A stretch of 36,921 bases of DNA from Bacteroidota bacterium (GTDB taxonomy: Bacteria; Bacteroidota; Bacteroidia; Bacteroidales; GCA-2748055): positions 1 to 36,921 of the forward strand of contig PDRI01000031.1 in NCBI GenBank assembly GCA_002748055.1. The letters are read 5' to 3'. Made by a program: the position numbers and the translations under genes. This document shows, piece by piece, positions 28,136-36,921 of this stretch. The notes beneath the pieces are model-generated. The model did no database searches, was not told the origin of the DNA, and saw nothing but the letters and a program-made list of their open reading frames with translations. The stretch's first letter is position 1, and every line of letters starts with the position of its first letter.

Positions 28136-29845
28136 TTAGTGACAGGCCTCCAGATAAGCCAGGACGAAGACCGCTGAGGCGTTCCGGTTCAGGCAAACCT
28201 CATTCGATGCAAAACTGGCCTGGACATCCTCAAAGGCCTTGGCAGGTAGCTCCGATTGGTAGTCCAGGTATTGCCGGTCCTGTTGGGCCTTGTTCGGTCC
28301 CCCTGTTACAAGGCCGGGCACGGGAGCAACATTGTGGTCGGCCCCGCTGGGCCGGTGATGGGGATTCATAACCTGCTTCGACCCGAAACCTGTCAGAAAG
28401 GAATAGCCACAGGCATTCTTCCCGAAGATGTAATCGGTGTTTCGCAGGGCGCCATTGAGGTAGCTTTTTTCCGCACTCAGGTGGTGGGCAATGCAAAGGA
28501 TCTGGGCCTGGTTGAGAAGGTCACTGTTCGAGCCCCATTCAAAATGGTCCAGGCTGATGCCATAGGGGCTGTCTTTGATGGCCTGCAGGAGGGTATCTGC
28601 AAGGGCCAGGTGTTTGGTGCAGAGCTCCTGGGCCATTTCCCCGGGCAGCCTGTCGCGATTGATCAGGAGGCTGTGGAATCCCATGTTCCGGGCATAGAAT
28701 TTCCAGGGCGTGCTTATCAGATGCTCGTAGGGCAGCGGATTCTCCCGAATAAAGTTCAGGTATTCTTCCTCTCCCGTGGTGAGAAAGAGTTCGGCAGCTG
28801 CCCGGTAAAAGTCATCATCGAAGTCATCATCACCATATTCCCCGGTGGTCACATCAGGGGGATTGAGGTAGATCACATCCGGATGTCGGCGTGCCCAGTT
28901 CCAGGCACTTCGGGCCGAGAGTACAAGGGCCCGGGCCCATTCCGGATCGCTGGTTTCAAATACCCTGGCAGCCTGCGCCAGGACCGCTGCGTAGCTGAGG
29001 GTCGCGAAGGTTCCCTTTCCAATGATGTAGCGTGTAAGCGAATCATCTTCGGGCATGACAAAGTCGCAGAACTCAAGCGAGCTCAGCTTGTGAAAAACCC
29101 CGCCATCCATATCCTGCAAGGTGACGAGCCAGTCGAGTTCGTAGCGCAGTTCATCGAGCAGGTCGCTGCGACCGTTTCCGCTCTCGGGTATATTCAGCCT
29201 TCCATCCGGGATGGCCTCCGGGTAAATCTCAAGCAGACTCAGCATTTGTCCCAGTGCCATAGCGGCATTTACGGTGTATTTCCCATAGTCTCCGGCGTCG
29301 TACCAGCCACCGGGTGAACGGAGACAGCCTTCCTCATGTCCGCTGGAGGGATGGAAGGGGCATTCCATGTCGAAATGACCGCCGGCACGTTCAAAGATAT
29401 CCCCGTACTGCACCTCAATGGGCATGGAGGCGCGCTGAAAATAGTAGCTTTTGATACTGGCATTTAGCGCAGGCTCATAGACCTTTTCTCTGATTTCGAA
29501 GGGCAGGGATCCCAGTCCGTTTTCCAGCAGAATGGTATAGCGTCCCGGCCTTTTTACCCGGCTAAAGTCGCCCTGAAGCACATCTTCGCCCGATGCTTCC
29601 CACCGGCCTTTCCAATGGAGCCTTCCTCTGTACACCCTTCTGCCCTGGAAGTTGAGCACACAGAATTTTTCGACATCCATGTCGGTGACCAGAACTTCCT
29701 TGATGCTACCGGGATAGTAGCCAAGCTGGTTCACTTTGATATGGCTTGCCCCCATGTCTTCTTGTTCGACTATTGGTTTTTGGCAGGCAGTGAATCCAAG
29801 GGCAAAGCCTATGGCAATCGCAAATGCGGGTGAAGTCGTTCTCAT
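28136..29845 (-). CDS. Glycoside hydrolase family 9 (endoglucanase-like) lipoprotein with N-terminal Ig-like domain
   Basis: Lipobox-like GFTAC; CelD_N-like IKVNQLGYYPGSIKEV; catalytic GGWYDAGDYGKY; HHRPSGADHNVAPVPGLVTGGPN; SFASNEVCLNRNASAVFVLAYLE. Confidence 0.92.
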   Translation of the reverse strand: MRTTSPAFAIAIGFALGFTACQKPIVEQEDMGASHIKVNQLGYYPGSIKEVLVTDMDVEKFCVLNFQGRRVYRGRLHWKGRWEASGEDVLQGDFSRVKRPGRYTILLENGLGSLPFEIREKVYEPALNASIKSYYFQRASMPIEVQYGDIFERAGGHFDMECPFHPSSGHEEGCLRSPGGWYDAGDYGKYTVNAAMALGQMLSLLEIYPEAIPDGRLNIPESGNGRSDLLDELRYELDWLVTLQDMDGGVFHKLSSLEFCDFVMPEDDSLTRYIIGKGTFATLSYAAVLAQAARVFETSDPEWARALVLSARSAWNWARRHPDVIYLNPPDVTTGEYGDDDFDDDFYRAAAELFLTTGEEEYLNFIRENPLPYEHLISTPWKFYARNMGFHSLLINRDRLPGEMAQELCTKHLALADTLLQAIKDSPYGISLDHFEWGSNSDLLNQAQILCIAHHLSAEKSYLNGALRNTDYIFGKNACGYSFLTGFGSKQVMNPHHRPSGADHNVAPVPGLVTGGPNKAQQDRQYLDYQSELPAKAFEDVQASFASNEVCLNRNASAVFVLAYLEACH

Positions 29846-29897
29846 TCCAATGGGTATTTCCCTTCAAATTAGGGATTATTCTTTTTGGCCGAAGGTG

Positions 29898-30662
29898 CTA
29901 GCTGAGCGTGATTCCAACCGGACAATGGTCGCTGCCCATGACCTCACTGTAAATGCAGGCTTCTTCAAGTACGGGCAAAAGGGACTTGCTCAGAAGGAAA
30001 TAGTCAATTCTCCAGCCTACGTTCCGGGCCCGGGCTCCGGCTCGGTAACTCCACCAGGAGTAAGCCCCCTTCTGTGTGGGATGGAGATGACGGAAGCTGT
30101 CTGTAAGCCCCCCTTCAATATACCGGTCCATGCCATCGATTTCTTCCTGCATGTAGCCGGCCGATTTGTTATAATTGGGTTTGGGTCTGGCCAGATCAAT
30201 CTCGTGGTGGGCTACATTGAAGTCGCCACAGACCACAACCGGCTTGGTCTTTTCCAATTCCTTCAGGTGTCTGAAAAAGGCCTTGTCCCAGTCCTGCCGG
30301 TAAGCGAGCCGTTTGAGCTCGCTTCCTGAATTGGGAACATAGACATTCACCAGCTGAAAGTCGGGGTATTCAAGCCTGAGTACACGGCCTTCATGGTCAA
30401 ATTCCTTGATGCCCATGCCTTTGCTTTCATTCAGAACCTCACTTTTGCTAAGTACAGCCGTACCAGAATAGCCGGGTCTTTCGGCGGAATTCACGTGGAG
30501 GTGGAAGCCCTCCAGCTTGGAAAGCAGCTCTGCGACCTGGTGGTCCCGGGCCTTGGTTTCCTGCAGGCAGAGGATGTCGGGATTCATGGACTGCAGGTTT
30601 GGGAAGAATGCTTTTTTCGCTACGGCACGTATGCCGTTTACGTTCCAGGAGATGAGTTTCAT
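29898..30662 (-). CDS. xth: Exodeoxyribonuclease III
   Basis: MKLISWNVNGIRAV, ILCLQETKA, YSGTAVLSK, NVYVPNSG, VVCGDFNVAHHEIDLARPK, WRIDYFLLSKSL, GSDHCPVGITL. Confidence 0.95.
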   Translation of the reverse strand: MKLISWNVNGIRAVAKKAFFPNLQSMNPDILCLQETKARDHQVAELLSKLEGFHLHVNSAERPGYSGTAVLSKSEVLNESKGMGIKEFDHEGRVLRLEYPDFQLVNVYVPNSGSELKRLAYRQDWDKAFFRHLKELEKTKPVVVCGDFNVAHHEIDLARPKPNYNKSAGYMQEEIDGMDRYIEGGLTDSFRHLHPTQKGAYSWWSYRAGARARNVGWRIDYFLLSKSLLPVLEEACIYSEVMGSDHCPVGITLS

Positions 30663-30677
30663 CGTTTTTCAGTTTCA

Positions 30678-30685
30678 CAAATGTA
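30678..30685 (-). promoter_or_regulatory. -7 promoter box TACATTTG upstream of exodeoxyribonuclease III
   Basis: Exact TAnnTTTG on minus strand, 15 nt before the ATG at 30662. Confidence 0.4.
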
Positions 30686-30833
30686 CATTTTTTCGCCAGG
30701 CTTTACTGTCGATTTGAATTGTTGACGGATAGCATGGTTTTTCTCGGACTGCTTTTGTAAATTGGCCTTTTGAAACATTTGTCGCGTTTACCGCGTAAAA
30801 GAGCCAAGTAAGAACCTAATAAAAATCCGACCT

Positions 30834-32849
30834 ATGAAAAACAAATTACGATTCAGCTCAATGCTGCTTTTATCTTTAGTCTTTTCCTTTGCTGTCTTCG
30901 GGCAGTATAGTGGTGAAAACCCCAATGTAGCCGTTAATAAACTTGTGGTTGCCAGTGATTCAATTGTCGGTTTTGAACCGGGCCTGGCAGTCGATGAAGA
31001 TGTGGCTACTGCTGCCTCTATTCCGGGAAACGCCCCTGCATGGATTGAAATTGCACTTGGGAAGTTTTACAAAATTGATGGCTATAGTTTGCTTCTGAAT
31101 GTTGATACTGAATTGCCAAAAGCATTCCAGTTTCAGGTCAGTCAGGACGGTAATAGCTGGACTACAGCAGATGCTCAGACGGTGACTGAAGATGGGGAAT
31201 TTGCTTTTACTATTTCAGAAACAGATCCTGCGGACCATGTCAGAATATACATGACAGCGAAGGATGCCCTTGCCAAATTCGCAGAGATTGCGGTCTACGG
31301 AGAGGAGTTATTGGTTCCCGATCCACCGGTTCCCACAGAGGCGACCAACATTACCATGAACAGTTTTACAGCGCATTGGAACCCTGTAGCCGAAGCCGAT
31401 GGTTACGTGATAACTGTAGCCCTGGATGACAACTATACTTCATTCCCGGATGGATGGGACCAGAATGGGAAGTGGACCGGATCCTACACCACTTATGTTG
31501 TGGAAAATCTGGAACCGGGTACGGAATATTTTTACAAGGTCAGGTCCTATAATAAGGCAGGAACGAGTAATTTCGGTCTGACCTTGTCGGCCAGTACCCT
31601 GCAGGGAACACAGACCATTAGCTTTGCTGCACTCGATACGGTTGTTTATGGAGATGCTGATTTCGCACTCACAGCTACTGCCAGTTCCGGGCTTCCTGTG
31701 AGCTACCTCGCATCTAATGACACTGTTGTTACAATAAGCGGAAGTACAGTTACCATTGTTGGAGCCGGTACTACAACGATTACGGCCTCTCAGGCTGGCG
31801 ACGATCAGTATCTTGCTGCTGCCGATGTGAGTCAGACCTTGTTTGTTAGGAAAAAAGCCCTCACAGTAACTGGTGCTGAGGCTGCGGATAAGGCCTATGA
31901 CGGAACCACAGACGCCGTTATAAGTGGTGCGGTTCTTGATGGCGTAGTTGGTGATGATGATGTAAACCTGACGGGGGCCACGGAAGGTGTGTTTGCCCAG
32001 GCGGGCGTTGGTGCAGACCTTGATGTGGCTGTTCAAATGGGCATCACCGGCGATGATGAAACCAATTATGTGTTCACAGCCCCGACTGGTCTTACAGCCA
32101 GCATTACCCAGGCCGAACTAACTGTACTGGCCGATGATAAGAGCCGGGAGGAATGTGCCGACAACCCCGACTTTACCCTGAGTTATGCAGGCTTCGTTAA
32201 CGATGAAGATGTTTCTGTTATTGATACAGCACCCACGGTAAGCTGCGAGGCCGATGCAGGCAGTGCCGATGGTGACTATGACATTGTGGTAAGTGGCGGA
32301 CAGGACGATAACTACAGTTTTGTCTATGCGAACGGTACACTCACGGTGACCCCCGATGCCACGAATCCGACACTGCTTGTCAAGGATGCCACACTGGATT
32401 TGGATGAAAATGATGAGGGGACCCTCACAGCTGAGGATGTTGTAAGCGAATCCTCCGACAATTGTGGGATTGTTTCAACAACCTTGAGTAAGACCGACTT
32501 TACACTCGATGATGTTGGTACGGTTAATGTGGATGTTACTGTGGCCGATGAGACAGGAAACACGACCACAGAAACTGCAGTAGTGACTGTGAAGCGTACC
32601 ACCGGAATCTCCGACAGGGAAGTATTCAGGGGATTCTATCCGAATCCCACCAGTGGAATCGTACATCTTCAGCTGAGTTCAATAGCCGAAGAGCTTGTTG
32701 TGATAGACATGACCGGTAAGACCGTGATGCGGAAGCTGAATGTAGCGGAAAATGCACTGATTGACCTGAGCGAATGCCAGAGCGGACTGTATGTATTCCA
32801 GCTCAAGTTCGAAGGCAAAGTGAAGCAGTTCAGGGTTGTCAAGAACTAG
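30834..32849 (+). CDS. Secreted modular protein with T9SS type A C-terminal sorting domain (F5/8-type C-like, FN3, Big/MBG-like, YDG-like domains)
   Basis: Signal peptide; FN3-like PTEATNITMNSFTAHWNPVAEADGYVITV; YDG-like KAYDGTTDAVISGAVLDGVVGDDDV; CTD GFYPNPTSGIVHLQL...VIDMTGKTVMRKLNV...LSECQSGLYVFQLKFEGKVKQFRVVKN. Confidence 0.88.
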   Translation: MKNKLRFSSMLLLSLVFSFAVFGQYSGENPNVAVNKLVVASDSIVGFEPGLAVDEDVATAASIPGNAPAWIEIALGKFYKIDGYSLLLNVDTELPKAFQFQVSQDGNSWTTADAQTVTEDGEFAFTISETDPADHVRIYMTAKDALAKFAEIAVYGEELLVPDPPVPTEATNITMNSFTAHWNPVAEADGYVITVALDDNYTSFPDGWDQNGKWTGSYTTYVVENLEPGTEYFYKVRSYNKAGTSNFGLTLSASTLQGTQTISFAALDTVVYGDADFALTATASSGLPVSYLASNDTVVTISGSTVTIVGAGTTTITASQAGDDQYLAAADVSQTLFVRKKALTVTGAEAADKAYDGTTDAVISGAVLDGVVGDDDVNLTGATEGVFAQAGVGADLDVAVQMGITGDDETNYVFTAPTGLTASITQAELTVLADDKSREECADNPDFTLSYAGFVNDEDVSVIDTAPTVSCEADAGSADGDYDIVVSGGQDDNYSFVYANGTLTVTPDATNPTLLVKDATLDLDENDEGTLTAEDVVSESSDNCGIVSTTLSKTDFTLDDVGTVNVDVTVADETGNTTTETAVVTVKRTTGISDREVFRGFYPNPTSGIVHLQLSSIAEELVVIDMTGKTVMRKLNVAENALIDLSECQSGLYVFQLKFEGKVKQFRVVKN

Positions 32850-32875
32850 TTTCTCTTGTTGATGTTTTTTGGGAA

Positions 32876-32907
32876 GCCGCGCATCCGATGGGTGCGCGGC
32901 TTTTTTT
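32876..32907 (+). terminator. Rho-independent terminator after the T9SS-sorted protein gene
   Basis: GCCGCGCATCC-GAT-GGGTGCGCGGC stem followed by TTTTTTT. Confidence 0.88.
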
Positions 32908-33031
32908 GTTGGCTTCGAGAGCCGGAAAGGGAGGGTGCATTGAAAAATGCCCGAAATATCAATATGATGTTACCAGAACTTATGGACTGTGAAATAAATA
33001 GGTATATTTACGGATTTATTGCAAACAATAA

Positions 33032-33053
33032 GTAATTACACGTAATTAATTAC
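33032..33053. promoter_or_regulatory. Palindromic operator-like element GTAATTAC-AC-GTAATTAATTAC
   Basis: 8-bp perfect palindrome (33032-33039) and 12-bp perfect palindrome (33042-33053), 12 nt before the lyase ATG. Confidence 0.45.
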
Positions 33054-33064
33054 ATAATTTAAAT

Positions 33065-34513
33065 ATGGCAAATATCAAGTACCACCTGGGTGAGGAGCTT
33101 CCTCTGGAGATGCATAAAGTGCGCATGGTCCAACGTCTGAATCTCGTTCCCATTGAGAGAAGACTGGAAGCGATTGAAGAGGCCGGAAACAATACCTTTC
33201 TACTGTTCAATAAGGACATTTATCTGGATATGCTTACCGATAGCGGTGCGAATGCGATGAGTGATCGACAGACAGCCTCAATGCTTGCCGCCGATGACAG
33301 CTATGCCGGATCGGCCACCTTTACCCGCTTGGAGGATAAGCTGAAAGAGCTTTTTGGGAAGGAATACTTTCTGCCTGTTCATCAGGGGCGTGCATGTGAA
33401 AACCTCCTTTCCCGTTTATATGTTAAAGAGGGTAGTTATGTGCCCATGAACTATCATTTCACCACCACCAAGGCCCATGTCATGATCAATGGAGGTGAGG
33501 TGTTGGAGTTGCATTTACCCGAAGCCCTGGAAATAAATAGTTCACACCCTTTTAAAGGAAACATGAATCTTCCTTTGCTGGAGGAACTGATCAGGAAGGA
33601 AGGTGCGGACAAGATCGCTTTCATCCGCATAGAGGCCGGTACAAACCTGATCGGAGGACAACCGGTGGCCCTTGATAACTATATTGAAACAGGCAGGATT
33701 GCCCGCGAATACGGCATCCCCTTTATTATCGATGCAAGTCTGTTGGCCGATAACCTGCATTTTATAAAGCAAAGGGACGAAAAATACAAGGATCTTTCCA
33801 TCAGAGAGATTACAAGGGCTATTTCAGACAGCGCAGATCTTATTTACTTCTCGGCACGAAAGCTTGGTCATGCAAGAGGGGGAGGTATTGTTCTGAATGA
33901 TGAAAAGGCCTATAAACAGTTGCTCGAAATGCTGCCACTTTATGAAGGCTTTTCCACCTATGGGGGAATGTCGACCCGGGAGATGGAAGCCATGACCATC
34001 GGCCTGGAAGAAACGATGGACGAGGAGATGATCAATCAGGGGCCGATTTTTATCGAATACATGGTGAATGAGTTGGTCAGGCTGGGTATACCCGTGGTTA
34101 CCCCGGCCGGTGGACTCGGTGCACATATTGATGCCATGCAGTTCCTTTCTCACGTTCCCCGGGAGGAATACCGTGCAGGGGCACTGGCTGCAGCATTGTA
34201 TATCGTGAGTGGGGTGCGGGGTATGGAGCGGGGAACGGTCTCGGAGGAGCGAAAAGCCGATGGTAACGATCACCTGGCTGCAGTGGAGCTTTTGCGCCTG
34301 GCCCTTCCACGCCGGGTATTTACCCTTTCACAGGTGAAGTATGCCATCGATCGCATAGCCTGGCTATATGAGAACCGGGAGTTGATCGGAGGGCTCGAGT
34401 TTTATGATGAACCAAAGGTGCTTCGCTTTTTCTTTGGAAAACTCAAGCCGACCTCAGACTGGCAACAAAAGCTGGCACAGAAATTCAAACAGGACTTTGG
34501 GGACAGTCTTTAA
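33065..34513 (+). CDS. Tryptophanase/tyrosine phenol-lyase family PLP-dependent beta-eliminating lyase (divergent)
   Basis: LTDSGANAMSDRQ, SYAGSATFTRLE, VHQGRACENLLS, FTTTKAH, NLIGGQP, SARKLGHARGGG (predicted PLP Lys), STYGGMSTREMEAM, GVRGMERG, LPRRVFT, LRFFFGKL. Confidence 0.88.
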   Translation: MANIKYHLGEELPLEMHKVRMVQRLNLVPIERRLEAIEEAGNNTFLLFNKDIYLDMLTDSGANAMSDRQTASMLAADDSYAGSATFTRLEDKLKELFGKEYFLPVHQGRACENLLSRLYVKEGSYVPMNYHFTTTKAHVMINGGEVLELHLPEALEINSSHPFKGNMNLPLLEELIRKEGADKIAFIRIEAGTNLIGGQPVALDNYIETGRIAREYGIPFIIDASLLADNLHFIKQRDEKYKDLSIREITRAISDSADLIYFSARKLGHARGGGIVLNDEKAYKQLLEMLPLYEGFSTYGGMSTREMEAMTIGLEETMDEEMINQGPIFIEYMVNELVRLGIPVVTPAGGLGAHIDAMQFLSHVPREEYRAGALAAALYIVSGVRGMERGTVSEERKADGNDHLAAVELLRLALPRRVFTLSQVKYAIDRIAWLYENRELIGGLEFYDEPKVLRFFFGKLKPTSDWQQKLAQKFKQDFGDSL

Positions 34514-34530
34514 TGCGCGGTACCCGACCG

Positions 34531-34571
34531 AAAAAATGCCCCTGGAAAGTACGTTTCCAGGGGCATTTTTT
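34531..34571. terminator. Bidirectional rho-independent terminator between convergent lyase and nrdG genes
   Basis: Perfect 18-bp inverted repeat AAAAAATGCCCCTGGAAA-GTACG-TTTCCAGGGGCATTTTTT. Confidence 0.95.
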
Positions 34572-34594
34572 GCTCTACTTGTTTTGGGAGGCCA

Positions 34595-35299
34595 CTATCT
34601 GAGACTGATATGAACATCTTCCTGATCAAGGATTTTGTTTAGAGAGGCTACATCGCTTGGTGCGATAAGCCTTCCGGTCTGTCTTCCCCCCTCCAGGCGG
34701 TTCTGAATGAAATACCTGCCCGAAACAGCACTCGCAATGGCGAGGAGGTCTTCCATTTGCAGGCTTTTATCCATCGTTGTACGGAATTCGTAGTCGACGT
34801 CCTTTCGCATTAAAATTCCGATCGATTTCAAAACCTTGTCAAAGAGGGGGGCCGAAAGTGCATTCCCAACGACCTGTCTGTAGCGCATTAAATTCAGGGG
34901 CGCTTTTACATCCATGGCCACATAGTCGAGCTGTCTGGCCTGGATGAGTTGGTCGAGCATAGCCGGATTGCTTCCGTTGCTGTCCAGCTTTACCTTCAGT
35001 CCCATATTTTTGATCTGTCCGATAAAGGCAGGCAGAGAAGCATGCAGGCATGGTTCTCCTCCGCTAATCACCACAGCGTCGAGCAGGTGCCGGTTGGCTT
35101 TGATCCAATCCATGACGCTCTGCTGATTCAGGCCTTCTTCTTCTGCTCTGGCATTGATGTCGATTAGCCGGGCGTTGTGACAGTAGCTGCATCTGAAATT
35201 ACAACCACAGGTGAATACAACCGCAGAAATATGTCCCGGGTAGTCGATCAGGCTCTGCTTCAGGAAGCCTCCAATCGGAACAGATTCAGCACCGGGCAT
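34595..35299 (-). CDS. nrdG: Anaerobic ribonucleoside-triphosphate reductase activating protein (radical SAM)
   Basis: CNFRCSYC radical SAM cluster motif, ISGGEPCLH; 3 nt downstream of nrdD. Confidence 0.93.
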   Translation of the reverse strand: MPGAESVPIGGFLKQSLIDYPGHISAVVFTCGCNFRCSYCHNARLIDINARAEEEGLNQQSVMDWIKANRHLLDAVVISGGEPCLHASLPAFIGQIKNMGLKVKLDSNGSNPAMLDQLIQARQLDYVAMDVKAPLNLMRYRQVVGNALSAPLFDKVLKSIGILMRKDVDYEFRTTMDKSLQMEDLLAIASAVSGRYFIQNRLEGGRQTGRLIAPSDVASLNKILDQEDVHISLR

Positions 35300-35302
35300 C
35301 TC

Positions 35303-36921
35303 CTAGCTAAGCTGCAACTTTCCAACGCCTTCCTCTACTTCTGCAGCTTTTGGCCTGGCTTTTTTGGCCTCACTTTTGTCAATGCCTCCTTTGTCGAAAA
35401 GAGCCCTGCGTTTGTACTCCTCCTGTTTACCGGCGTTCCACTGGGATACCGGCCTCAGATAGCCGACAATACGCGAGAACACGGTGCAATCCTGGGTTTT
35501 GTTGGCTTCTTTGCATTTGGGACACTGAAAGTGCTCCCCATAGATGTAACCATGGTCGGGGCATACACTGAAGGTGGGGGAGAGCGTGAGATAGGGCAGG
35601 CGGAAATTAGCCGTTACTTTTTTCACGAGCTGCTTGACCGATTCAATGGGCAACTGGCTCTCGCCCAAAAATGTATGGAATACAGTGCCCCCGGTGTACT
35701 TGGCCTGAAGAGTGTCCTGTAGGCTAAGTGCTTCGAAAAGATCATCGGTGTAGTTCACAGGCAGCTGGGTCGAGTTTGTGTAATAGGGCTGTGCACCTTG
35801 CTGATAGGCTGTTTCATTGGCAACAATGATGTCGGGATATTGCATTTTATCGATGCGGGCCAGGCGATAGGCTGTACCTTCGGCCGGGGTAGCCTCCAGA
35901 TTGTAAATATGGCCTGTTTCCTCCTGGTACTCTTCCATTTTGTCGCGCATAAAGTCCATGATCCTGTTCGCAAATTCATGCCCTGCTGCATCTGTTATAC
36001 CCTGACCCAGGAAATTCAGGGTGCACTCGTTCATGCCGACAATGCCAATGGTGGAAAAATGGTTGTTCCAGTAGGCATTGTTCTTTTCGTACAGATGACG
36101 AAGGTAGAATTTAGAATAGGGGTAGAAGCCCTGTTCGGTGAGCCTTTCAATCACTTTCCGTTTGAGTTCGAGGCTGTTTTTGGCCATCTCCATCAGCCAC
36201 GACAGGCGATTGAACAGGTCTTCTTCCGATTCGGCTTCGTAACCAAGTTTAGGCAGGTTGATGGTGACCACACCAACGGAACCCGTGAGTGGATTGGAAC
36301 CAAATAAGCCTCCTCCTCTTTTTTGCAGTTCCCGCTTGTCAAGCCTCAGGCGGCAGCACATACTGCGTACGTCGTCGGGCTTCATGTCGGAATTAACAAA
36401 GTTTGAGAAATACGGAATCCCGTATTTAGCGGCCATTTGCCAGATGGGATCAAAGTCGGGATTGTCCCAGTTGAAATCGGGCGTGATGTTATAGGTCGGT
36501 ATGGGAAAGGAGAACACACTTCCGTTTGAATCGCCCTCTAACATAACCTCGGCAAAAGCCTTGTTGAAGATGTTCAATTCGGGTTGAAAATCGCCGTAGT
36601 TCAGGTCCTGGGGTTTCCCACCAATGATCACGGCCTGCTCTTTTAGATAAGAGGGCACCTCCAGGTCCAGGGTCACATTGGTAAATGGAGTCTGGAAGCC
36701 CACCCGGGTGGGGATGTTCATGTTGAAAAAGAACTCCTGTAAGCACTGCTTTACCTGGTCGTAGCTGAGTTCGTCGTAGCGAATAAAGGGGGCCAGATAG
36801 GTGTCAAAGCTGGAGAAAGCCTGTGCACCGGCGGCTTCACCCTGCATGGTGTAAAAGAAGTTGACAACCTGTCCAAGTGCTGTGCGAAAATGTTTGGCCG
36901 GCTTACTCTGGGTTTTTCCTT
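35303..36921 (-). CDS. nrdD: Anaerobic ribonucleoside-triphosphate reductase (class III), C-terminal part; runs off the right edge
   Basis: Frame stays open to the edge (...LGQVVNFFYTMQGEAAGAQAFSSFDTYLAPFI); VCPDHGYIYGEHFQCPKC metal site; glycyl-radical motif SRIVGYLRPVSQWNAGKQEEY. Confidence 0.96.
   Translation of the reverse strand, partial: GKTQSKPAKHFRTALGQVVNFFYTMQGEAAGAQAFSSFDTYLAPFIRYDELSYDQVKQCLQEFFFNMNIPTRVGFQTPFTNVTLDLEVPSYLKEQAVIIGGKPQDLNYGDFQPELNIFNKAFAEVMLEGDSNGSVFSFPIPTYNITPDFNWDNPDFDPIWQMAAKYGIPYFSNFVNSDMKPDDVRSMCCRLRLDKRELQKRGGGLFGSNPLTGSVGVVTINLPKLGYEAESEEDLFNRLSWLMEMAKNSLELKRKVIERLTEQGFYPYSKFYLRHLYEKNNAYWNNHFSTIGIVGMNECTLNFLGQGITDAAGHEFANRIMDFMRDKMEEYQEETGHIYNLEATPAEGTAYRLARIDKMQYPDIIVANETAYQQGAQPYYTNSTQLPVNYTDDLFEALSLQDTLQAKYTGGTVFHTFLGESQLPIESVKQLVKKVTANFRLPYLTLSPTFSVCPDHGYIYGEHFQCPKCKEANKTQDCTVFSRIVGYLRPVSQWNAGKQEEYKRRALFDKGGIDKSEAKKARPKAAEVEEGVGKLQLS

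Noticed and set aside
28256-29317. 353-aa + strand ORF antisense to GH9
   Set aside because: Shadow ORF opposite a convincing GH9 gene; no recognisable family
30786-30798. TTTAC-CGC-GTAAA inverted repeat upstream of the T9SS-sorted gene
   Set aside because: Only 5-bp arms; too short to support as an operator without comparative data
1-36921. CRISPR arrays, tRNA/rRNA genes, insertion sequences, prophage
   Set aside because: No regularly spaced repeats, cloverleaf-like intergenic segments, transposase/integrase or phage structural genes were recognised; intergenic space is small

Overview
The window is an ordinary-looking chromosomal segment of a Bacteroidota bacterium, probably an anaerobic Bacteroidales/Marinilabiliales-like lineage. 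The assignment rests on the LpxC-FabZ fusion, SprA, a type IX secretion (T9SS) C-terminal sorting domain, and TAnnTTTG promoter boxes. In order: lpxA (partial)-lpxC/fabZ-lpxD-HD phosphohydrolase (-); rimP-nusA-infB, ruvA-sprA-gcvH and an exported orphan (+); pepA-pdxA (-); a small lipoprotein (+); a superoxide reductase (-); a TerB-like/ABCG-type ABC transporter fusion (-) divergent from a SiaB kinase-SiaC pair (+), which converges on a membrane SpoIIE/PP2C phosphatase (-); a GH9 lipoprotein and exodeoxyribonuclease III (-); a T9SS-sorted adhesin (+); a divergent tryptophanase/tyrosine phenol-lyase homologue (+); and nrdG-nrdD (-, partial). The best candidate for an under-described system is 21.8-28.0 kb: a SiaABC-type phospho-switch with no diguanylate cyclase (SiaD) beside it, facing a TerB-ABCG transporter. 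Other leads are active-site substitutions in the tryptophanase/TPL homologue, second-sphere substitutions in the superoxide reductase, a tandem-Trp leader ORF/hairpin upstream of rimP-nusA-infB, a palindromic operator-like element before the lyase gene, and three convergent gene pairs with essentially no intergenic space. No tRNA, rRNA, CRISPR or IS element was recognised. All calls are by reading the sequence; no searches were run.
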